Assembly (NCBI GenBank): GCA_030832235.1
Contig: JAURJO010000306.1
Location: forward strand, 1-5,009
Direction: 5' to 3'
Origin: Verrucomicrobiota bacterium
Lineage (GTDB): Bacteria > Verrucomicrobiota > Verrucomicrobiia > Opitutales > Opitutaceae
Length of the DNA: 5,009 nt
Shown: positions 1-5,009 of the stretch, one piece after another
Layout of the letters: each line of letters opens with the position of its first letter
How positions within the stretch are numbered: position 1 is the first letter of the stretch
Notes under the pieces: generated by a model
What the model was told of the DNA's origin: nothing
The model's input: only the letters and a program-made list of their open reading frames with translations
Database searches by the model: none
Translations under genes and position numbers: made by a program

Positions 1-1232
1 ACTGCGCGCCGACCCGCGCGGCCTTGATGACAGGCCAGTACGCCCCGCGCACCGGCATCTACACGGTCGGTAACATCAACCGTTTCGAGTGGGCGTCGCG
101 TCCGCTGCGTCCGGTGGACAATGTCACCAATCTCCCGCTCGACCGCGTGCTCCTGCCGCAGGTGCTGAAGTCCGCCGGTTACGCCACCGCGATGTTCGGC
201 AAATGGCACCTCGGCCAGCAGGGGGATTACCATCCCGCGCGGCGCGGATTCGACGAGGCGATCGAGAGCGCGGGCCAGCACTACGACTTTCGCACCAACC
301 CGGCGGTCGACGTGCCGAAGGGAAAGTACCTCGCCGACTTTCTCACCGATCGCGCGGTCGACTTCATCCGCCGCAACCGCGAGCGGCCGTTCTTCCTCTA
401 CCTGCCGCACTTCGGCGTCCACGCGCCGCACCAGGCGAAGGAGGAACTCGTCGCGCGCTTCCGGAACAAACCCGGCGTCGGCGGACACCGGAACCCCGTG
501 TACGCCGCGATGATCGCGAGCGTTGACGAAAGCGTCGGCCGGATCACCGCCCTGCTCGACGAACTGCGGCTGGCCGACGACACCGTGGTGGTCTTCGCGA
601 GTGATAATGGCGGCGTGGGCGGTTACGCGCGCGCCGGCTTGGAGCGCGGCAAGGACGACGTCACCGACAACGCCCCGCTGCGCAACGGCAAGGGCAGCCT
701 CTACGAAGGCGGGACGCGCGTGCCGTTGATCGTGCGCTGGCCCGGTCGCGCCCCGGCGGGCGCCGCGTGCGACGTTCCCACCGTGCACGTCGACATGCTC
801 CCGACCTTCGCCGCGATCGCCGGTGCGGCCCTGCCCGCGGGCCAGACGCTCGACGGCGAGAGCCTGCTGCCGTTGGTGCGTGACCCGCGGGCGCGGCTCG
901 CCCGCGGCGCATTCTTCCAGCATTTCCCCGGTTACCTCGGCGCGGGTCCGGGGCAATGGCGCACGACTCCAGTGAGTCTCATCCACGCGGGCGACTGGAA
1001 GCTGATGGAGTTCCTCGAGGACGGACGGCTGGAGCTGTACAACCTGCGTGAGGACATCGGCGAGGGCCGGAACCTCGCGAAGGAGCTTCCGGAAAAGACG
1101 CGGGAACTGCACGCGCGCCTCGTCGCCTGGCGTGCGTCCGTGAAGGCGCCGATGCCGACGAAGAACGACGCCCCCGAGCCGCCGTCCGCGAAGAAGAAGG
1201 GCGGGAAGAAGCGCGCCAACAGCGAGAAGTGA
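1..1232 (+). CDS. Type I (formylglycine-dependent) sulfatase, 5'-truncated by the window edge
   Basis: Hydrolyses a sulfate ester, probably on a sulfated glycan or small aryl/alkyl sulfate in the periplasm or outside the cell; the substrate is not readable. The frame is open to the left edge. The first full codon (3-5) is Cys of the sulfatase signature CAPTRAALMTG; this Cys is normally converted to formylglycine. TTG at 24 and ATG at 27 lie inside this motif and cannot be the start. Counting that Cys as residue 1, further family motifs are GYATAMFGKWHLG (59-71), with the conserved Lys and His, HAPH (140-143), the metal-binding SDNGG (Asp201, Asn202) and KGSLYEGGTRVPLIVRWPG (from Lys230). The visible 409 residues match a nearly whole sulfatase domain, so only a few dozen N-terminal residues, including any signal peptide, are missing. 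The C-terminus ends in a Pro/Lys-rich tail with KKKGGKKR. Overall similarity is to arylsulfatase A-like proteins of Planctomycetota/Verrucomicrobiota. The SSS transporter gene follows after 103 bases on the same strand. Family very sure; specificity unknown. Confidence 0.95.
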   Translation, partial: CAPTRAALMTGQYAPRTGIYTVGNINRFEWASRPLRPVDNVTNLPLDRVLLPQVLKSAGYATAMFGKWHLGQQGDYHPARRGFDEAIESAGQHYDFRTNPAVDVPKGKYLADFLTDRAVDFIRRNRERPFFLYLPHFGVHAPHQAKEELVARFRNKPGVGGHRNPVYAAMIASVDESVGRITALLDELRLADDTVVVFASDNGGVGGYARAGLERGKDDVTDNAPLRNGKGSLYEGGTRVPLIVRWPGRAPAGAACDVPTVHVDMLPTFAAIAGAALPAGQTLDGESLLPLVRDPRARLARGAFFQHFPGYLGAGPGQWRTTPVSLIHAGDWKLMEFLEDGRLELYNLREDIGEGRNLAKELPEKTRELHARLVAWRASVKAPMPTKNDAPEPPSAKKKGGKKRANSEK

Positions 1233-1335
1233 TCACCACGCGGCGCGGGGCGCTGGGTCGCCTGCTTTGGCGCGTGAGAACGGGTTCGCCACTCGGTTCG
1301 CTGGCCCGCTTGCTCGGTCCCGTTTTTCCCACCCC

Positions 1336-3453
1336 ATGAAATTCTTCGGACTGCACTGGGTCGACGTCACCATCCTGCTCGGCTACATCGTGGCCGTCCT
1401 CCTGATCGGGAAGGCGCTCTCGCGCGGCGTGAAGGGCGAGGGCGACTTTTTCCTCGGGGGCCGCTCCCTCGGCCGGTGGCTGCAGTTCTTCCTGAGCTTC
1501 GGGAACATGACGGACCCGGGCCAGGCGACGACGACCTCGAGTTCGGTCTACCGGCAGGGTGCGGGCGGCGCGTGGCTGGCCCTCATCACGCTCTTCCTCA
1601 CCCCGTACTATTGGTTCATGAACGTTTGGTTCCGTCGCGTCCGGCTCACGACGATGGCGGATCTGTTCGCGGACCGATTTGGCAGCCGGTTCCTCGCGAC
1701 GCTCTATGCCGTGACGATGCTCATCATCGCGGTGATCGGCGTGATTGCGGCAGGTAACGTCACCGCGCTCAAGACGCTGCAACCCCTCATGGTGAAGGAG
1801 GAGGCGGTGTGGACACCGGAGGAGCGCCAGCGCGTCGCCGGATTCCATGAACACGCGCGGCTCAAGGAACGGCGGCAGGCGGGGGCGCTTTCGCCGGAGC
1901 AGGCGGCGCGCTACGAGACTCTGGGCGACTACTACAAGCGCGGCGAACTGCAGCCCTACGTCACGTACTTGAAGCCTGTGACCTTCTACCTCGTTTCCAC
2001 CGGGATCGTGGCGATCTTCATCATGCTCGGCGGCCTCAAGGCCTCGGCGGTGGTGGACGCGATCCAGGCGATGCTGGTGGTGTTGATCTCGATAATCCTG
2101 ATCCCGTTCGGCCTCGCTCGGATCGGGGGTGCGGCGGGTCTGCACGACCGGATTCCCGACGTGATGTTCAACCTCTTTGGCGGGGATATCGCATCCGAGT
2201 ACACCTGGTACTCGATCGCCGCCTTGCTCCTCGTGCAGCTGATCGGGATCGCCGGCACGCAGGCCAACATGGCCATCTCCGGCTCGGCCAAGGACGAGAC
2301 AGCCGCGCGGATCGGCGCCGTCACCGGCGGCTTCAGCAAGCGGTTCGTCACCATCGCCTGGGCCTATTGCGGCCTCATCGCGCTGGCGCTGTTCGGGCCG
2401 AATCTTTCCGACCCCGATCAGGCTTGGGGCCTGATGACGCGCGAGCTGCTGCCGATCGGGCTGATCGGCATCATGATCACGGGCATTCTCGGTGGAAAAG
2501 TTGCCGTGCTGGGCGCGCAGTCGGTCGTGCTTTCCGGCCTCGTCGTGAAGAATCTCTACGAGCCGATCTTCCCGGGGCGCGACGAGCGCCACTACATGGT
2601 CGTCGCCCGCCTCGCCGTGCCACTGCTGCTCGCGGCCGGCGTACTCGTCGGGCTGTTCCTCAACAGCGTAGTGGTTATCCTTAAGTTCGCGATCGTGCTC
2701 CTCCTCGTGTGGGGCGTGCCGATCACCGTTTTGTTCCTCTGGCGGCGCGTCACCGAAACCGCCGTGCGCGTGCAGGTCTTCGTCACGCTCCTGCTCATCG
2801 CGGTGATCCCGTCCGTCGTTTCCTCGATCCCCTCGCTCGCCCGGTCGCAATCGCTCACGGCGATGACGCGCGAGCGCGTTGTCACCACCGAGGTCACGGC
2901 CTCCTCCGCCGACGTCACCGCCGGGCGCGCCAAGGCCGTGGGGGAAAAGATCCCCGTTACGCGGCGCATCGAGCCGGTTTCCCTCTATTTCGAGGAGGGC
3001 GTGGTGCGCGTTGACCCCAAGGACCCGTCCTCGCCGCGCACCGGCAAGGGGTTGTTCCGCACCGAGGTCTATCTGCTGGCGCTGCTCGGCGTCGACGTCG
3101 CCGGTTTCTCGTCCGCGCAGCTGCTCACGACGCGCTACCTCGTCGACGCGCTTATTCCGGTCCTTCTTATCTTCGGCGTCAGCCTGCTCACGCGGCCGAC
3201 CGAACCGGAGCGCGTGGCGCGCTTCTACGCGCGGATGAAGACGCCGGTCGCGCCGACCCTCGAGGAGGACGCGCGTCGTGTCGCCGACAGCTACGCGAAC
3301 CCGACCCGGTACGACCATCTCAAGCTCTTTCCCGGTTCCAACTGGGAGTTCACGAAATGGGACCGCATGGACGGTCTCGGTTTCCTCGCCTGCTGCGCGC
3401 TGGTGGGCGTGGTGCTGCTCGTCTTCAAGGGCGTGCTGATGGTGGGCTCCTGA
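1336..3453 (+). CDS. Sodium:solute symporter (SSS) family transporter, long form
   Basis: Inner-membrane secondary transporter of the LeuT fold; the substrate (sugar, sugar acid, amino acid or similar) cannot be told. I chose ATG 1336 (MKFFGLHWVDVTILLGYIVA), giving 705 residues, because it opens directly into TM1. The frame extends back to a TTG at 1267, which would add 23 polar residues of little merit. No Shine-Dalgarno is visible before ATG 1336. SSS marks include DFFLGGRSLG (37-46) after TM1, the unwound second helix (about 50-70, FGNMTDPGQ) and a run of hydrophobic helices near 80-100, 120-140, 214-233, 240-262, 293-312, 337-354, 372-393, 424-443, 446-468, 478-497, 600-618 and 681-703. 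Two soluble stretches are unusual: a charged one at about 150-212 and one at about 500-580. By helix count both should be extracytoplasmic. SSS proteins usually have about 480-600 residues. The segment normally carrying a Ser-Thr sodium-site motif reads KVAVLGAQ (388-395). Family sure; ion coupling open. Confidence 0.9.
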   Translation: MKFFGLHWVDVTILLGYIVAVLLIGKALSRGVKGEGDFFLGGRSLGRWLQFFLSFGNMTDPGQATTTSSSVYRQGAGGAWLALITLFLTPYYWFMNVWFRRVRLTTMADLFADRFGSRFLATLYAVTMLIIAVIGVIAAGNVTALKTLQPLMVKEEAVWTPEERQRVAGFHEHARLKERRQAGALSPEQAARYETLGDYYKRGELQPYVTYLKPVTFYLVSTGIVAIFIMLGGLKASAVVDAIQAMLVVLISIILIPFGLARIGGAAGLHDRIPDVMFNLFGGDIASEYTWYSIAALLLVQLIGIAGTQANMAISGSAKDETAARIGAVTGGFSKRFVTIAWAYCGLIALALFGPNLSDPDQAWGLMTRELLPIGLIGIMITGILGGKVAVLGAQSVVLSGLVVKNLYEPIFPGRDERHYMVVARLAVPLLLAAGVLVGLFLNSVVVILKFAIVLLLVWGVPITVLFLWRRVTETAVRVQVFVTLLLIAVIPSVVSSIPSLARSQSLTAMTRERVVTTEVTASSADVTAGRAKAVGEKIPVTRRIEPVSLYFEEGVVRVDPKDPSSPRTGKGLFRTEVYLLALLGVDVAGFSSAQLLTTRYLVDALIPVLLIFGVSLLTRPTEPERVARFYARMKTPVAPTLEEDARRVADSYANPTRYDHLKLFPGSNWEFTKWDRMDGLGFLACCALVGVVLLVFKGVLMVGS

Positions 3454-3455
3454 CG

Positions 3456-4226
3456 ATGAGGCGGCTTTTCTTTTCCCTGCTGGTCCTGTTGTCCGCCGTG
3501 TCGTCGCCGTGTTCCGCGGCGGACGGGCCGGTTTTCCTCCTGGGGGGAAACTCGATGAAAGGCGCGCTCTTCGCCGACGCACTTCGGCCCGCGCTGCGGG
3601 AGAGTTTCCAGGGTCGCAGCCGGGTAGCTCTCCTGCTCGACGCGGTGCACCCCGACGACCGTGCGGCGATGGAAGCGCGTTTGGTCAGTGCGTTTCGCGA
3701 TCTCGGTGCGGCGGCGGAGTCGCTGCACCGGCTTGATCCCGCCGCAAGGCGGGAGCGCCTCGCCGCGGCCGACGGCATTTTCATCGTGGGAGGGGAAACC
3801 TTCGTCCTGCTCGCCACGTTGCATCGCGAGGGCTTGCTCGAGGTCATCCGCTCTCGGGTGCGGTCGGGCATGCCTTACGCCGGCTCCAGCGCCGGCGCCA
3901 ATGTCGCCGGTATCGTGATCGGCACGACCAATGATTTTCCCGTCGCCGAGATTCCCTCGCGCGCGGCGCTCGGGTTGGTGCCCGTTTCCGTCAACCCGCA
4001 CCATCCGCTGGCGTCTGCCACCGCGGAGTTCCGGTTGCGGGCGGGCAAAATCCGCACCTACCTGCGCTTTAACCCGGGCGAGACGGTGCTGGGCATCGCC
4101 GACACGTCGATGGTGCGCTGGCTGGATGGTAAGCTTACACTCTTGGCCGGCGCCGGCTGGCTCTACCGGAAAAACGCGGAGAATGAACTTCGCCCGGGCG
4201 AGGCGGTTGAGGTTTCCGGACGATAG
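3456..4226 (+). CDS. Exported peptidase E-like serine peptidase (MEROPS S51, aspartyl dipeptidase/cyanophycinase superfamily)
   Basis: Probably cleaves N-terminal aspartyl or similar small peptides; S51 enzymes include cytoplasmic PepE (Asp-Xaa dipeptidase) and cyanophycinase. It has 256 residues, close to PepE (about 230) plus a signal peptide. ATG 3456 lies two bases after the transporter stop and starts a typical signal sequence (MRRLFFSLLVLLSAVSS, likely cleaved near CSAAD, residues 19-23). A weak GGTGGG at 3441-3446 may serve as ribosome site, and translational coupling is likely. The nucleophile elbow is YAGSSAGANVAG with Ser145. Asp160 in GTTNDFP and His182 in VNPHH line up with the Ser-Asp-His triad of Salmonella/E. 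coli PepE (Ser120, Asp135, His157) as I recall that sequence. The PepE loop GGGNTF appears as GGETF (112-116), one residue shorter, a length closer to the GGDQ-type loop of cyanophycinases. The Cys19 context (SSPC) is a poor lipobox, so a soluble periplasmic protein is more likely than a lipoprotein. Family quite sure; substrate not. Confidence 0.85.
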   Translation: MRRLFFSLLVLLSAVSSPCSAADGPVFLLGGNSMKGALFADALRPALRESFQGRSRVALLLDAVHPDDRAAMEARLVSAFRDLGAAAESLHRLDPAARRERLAAADGIFIVGGETFVLLATLHREGLLEVIRSRVRSGMPYAGSSAGANVAGIVIGTTNDFPVAEIPSRAALGLVPVSVNPHHPLASATAEFRLRAGKIRTYLRFNPGETVLGIADTSMVRWLDGKLTLLAGAGWLYRKNAENELRPGEAVEVSGR

Positions 4227-4239
4227 CTCCGGTCGGAGC
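4226..4239. terminator. Small inverted repeat between convergent genes, possible weak bidirectional terminator
   Basis: GCTCCG (4226-4231) and CGGAGC (4234-4239) are perfect inverted repeats separated by GT. In RNA this would fold as a five-pair GC-rich stem with a GGUC loop, in either direction. It fills almost all of the 15-base gap between the peptidase stop and the stop of the minus-strand gene, which fits a shared terminator. No T-run follows on either strand, so it is not a canonical intrinsic terminator; the stem is short and could be chance at this GC content. Confidence 0.3.
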
Positions 4240-4241
4240 CG

Positions 4242-4949
4242 TCAGTAGCGCCGGGTAACCGTCGCTCCTGTGCGATCGCGGAAGACGATGTGGCGGCGGT
4301 CCGCGTCGATGCGGTCGAAGACGATGCCTAGCGCTGCATCGACGGTCTCGCCGGAGCGCGCGAGGCGTCCGTTGATGACCGCGCGGGCTGGTGTGCCCTG
4401 AAACACACCGCTGATCTTCGCGTTGGCGACAAAGGTGCGGAACTCGACGCTGGCATCGGCTCCCGCCTGCTCGAGGTTGGTGGTCGCCGTGACACCCTTG
4501 GCGATGGTGGTTCGGGCAGTGGCCGTTTCTGATGCGGACTTCGAAGCCGCCGCGGACGAGGAGGAAGTGGCAGGCGTGGGCGTGGCAGGTGCGACGGCGA
4601 CTGTGGCGGCGGGAGGAGCGAAAGGTGCCGGCGGCGTAGCGGGTGCGGCCGCGGTTGTGGGTGCGGCGCTTTCCGCGACGGCCTGGGTCCGAGCTTCGGT
4701 GACTGTCTTGGCCTTGGCGATTGGAGCGGTGGGTTGTGTAGCAGGGGCCGGAGCGGTTGCCTTGGGTGCGGGAGTGTGCGCTGGAGCGGCGGCGGTCTTC
4801 GCGGCGGCTGGAGCTGGCGCGGATTTTTTGGCGACGGGAGGCGGCGGCTCAGAGCTGAAGAACGCTGAATAGGCGAGGTAGAGACCGCAGGCGAAAACAA
4901 CCGCGCCGATGGCTCCGGCGACGATGAAGACGGTGCGTTTGCCCTTCAT
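4242..4949 (-). CDS. Single-pass membrane protein with Ala/Pro-rich linker and small C-terminal domain (GspB/PilP-like architecture)
   Basis: I do not recognise a named gene. From ATG 4949 the product has 235 residues: a short basic start (MKGKR), one membrane helix (about 6-30), a low-complexity linker rich in Ala, Pro, Thr, Lys and Ser (about 34-160), and a compact C-terminal region (about 167-235) ending TVTRRY. The C-terminal part, with AVINGRLARSGETVD (190-204), GIVFDRIDADRRHIVF (208-223) and RDRTGATV (224-231), has the beta-rich pattern of small periplasmic domains in GspB/GspC/PilP-type secretion and pilus assembly proteins: ING, then GE, then a variable loop, then I..D...IVF.D..G. The linker would span periplasm or peptidoglycan. 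AGGGA at 4954-4958 sits four bases before ATG 4949 and supports this start. The frame is also open to the window edge through a GTG at 5007-5009, so a longer form cannot be excluded. The gene is convergent with the peptidase and probably unrelated to it. Architecture sure; GspB-like role is a guess. Confidence 0.6.
   Translation of the reverse strand: MKGKRTVFIVAGAIGAVVFACGLYLAYSAFFSSEPPPPVAKKSAPAPAAAKTAAAPAHTPAPKATAPAPATQPTAPIAKAKTVTEARTQAVAESAAPTTAAAPATPPAPFAPPAATVAVAPATPTPATSSSSAAASKSASETATARTTIAKGVTATTNLEQAGADASVEFRTFVANAKISGVFQGTPARAVINGRLARSGETVDAALGIVFDRIDADRRHIVFRDRTGATVTRRY
4500..4850 (-). repeat. Low-complexity Ala/Pro/Thr-coding tract
   Basis: This stretch encodes about residues 34-150 of the minus-strand membrane protein and consists of irregular Ala-Pro, Ala-Thr and Ala-Lys runs, with a short Ser run (129-132). 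It is degenerate, with no exact tandem unit that I can see. Such tracts form extended flexible linkers, as in TonB and GspB-type proteins. Its antisense reading gives a long Ala/Val/Gly-rich frame that is not a gene. Confidence 0.7.
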
Positions 4950-4953
4950 TACG

Positions 4954-4958
4954 TCCCT
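4954..4958 (-). promoter_or_regulatory. Putative Shine-Dalgarno (AGGGA) for the minus-strand membrane protein
   Basis: On the minus strand the bases before ATG 4949 read CCCAGGGACGTA. AGGGA lies four bases from the start codon, slightly close but usable. It decides for ATG 4949 over the in-frame GTG at 5007-5009, for which no upstream sequence can be seen. Confidence 0.5.
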
Positions 4959-5009
4959 GGGTTCAGCGAGTTCCCCGGAAGTCCGCACGATCGGCCGGGC
5001 CGGCGCCAC

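Noticed and set aside
1283..1301. Direct repeat GGTTCGC (1283-1289 and 1295-1301) in the gap before the transporter
   Set aside because: Two 7-base copies 12 bases apart could be an operator, but in GC-rich DNA this is easily chance; no promoter elements flank it.
1267..1335. TTG 1267 as start of the transporter
   Set aside because: It would add 23 residues with no helix or signal character before MKFFGLHWVDV, where SSS proteins normally begin, and no ribosome site precedes it.
1233..1335. Terminator or promoter between sulfatase and transporter
   Set aside because: The T5 run at 1322-1326 has no convincing stem before it, only short GC palindromes such as GCGCGGGGCGC. No -35/-10 pair is recognisable.
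3510..3520. Lipobox at Cys19 of the S51 peptidase
   Set aside because: The residues before the Cys are Ser-Ser-Pro. Pro at -1 and Ser at -3 do not fit a lipobox, so ordinary signal-peptide cleavage is more likely.
979..3582. Very long minus-strand open frame (867 codons) opposite the sulfatase end, the transporter and the peptidase start
   Set aside because: It is antisense to a well-supported transporter and crosses three gene boundaries. Its translation is Arg/Asp/His/Glu-rich with no domain, as expected for the reverse frame of hydrophobic GC-rich codons.
4423..4872. Plus-strand frame of 149 codons rich in Ala, Val and Gly
   Set aside because: It is the reverse reading of the Ala/Pro linker of the minus-strand membrane protein, which has a membrane helix, a ribosome site and an ordered C-terminal domain.

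Overview
The window is GC-rich bacterial DNA (by eye well above 60% GC) with tightly packed genes and strong G/C third-position bias. It holds four protein genes and no visible RNA gene, insertion sequence, CRISPR array or phage remnant. A formylglycine sulfatase with a lysine-rich tail, a long SSS-type transporter and an exported S51 peptidase, with weak or absent Shine-Dalgarno sites, suggest a sulfatase-rich Gram-negative of the Verrucomicrobiota/Planctomycetota type. I lean to an Opitutaceae-like verrucomicrobium. This is inference from protein style; no marker gene is present.

Layout: (1) 1-1232, plus strand: 3' part of a type I sulfatase. The window opens exactly at the catalytic cysteine motif, so the N-terminus, including any signal peptide, lies outside. 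(2) 1233-1335: a 103-base gap with no clear promoter or terminator. (3) 1336-3453, plus strand: a 705-residue sodium:solute symporter (SSS) family transporter with two large soluble insertions. (4) 3456-4226, plus strand, two bases after the transporter stop: a peptidase E-like (MEROPS S51) hydrolase with a signal peptide. (5) 4227-4241: a 15-base convergent junction with a small inverted repeat. (6) 4242-4949, minus strand: a single-pass membrane protein with a long Ala/Pro linker and a small C-terminal domain resembling the GspB/PilP type. (7) 4950-5009: its leader, possibly with the end of another minus-strand gene.

The three plus-strand genes probably form one unit. The sulfatase would remove sulfate from an extracellular or periplasmic substrate, the transporter would import a released solute, and the peptidase would act on small peptides in the periplasm. 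The substrates cannot be read from the sequence. The minus-strand gene is convergent and looks functionally separate (envelope or secretion/pilus assembly).

I do not see a clearly new multi-gene system. The points most worth a second look are the transporter's substituted sodium-site motif and its insertions, the exported peptidase E with an altered GGGNT-type loop, and the membrane protein's architecture.
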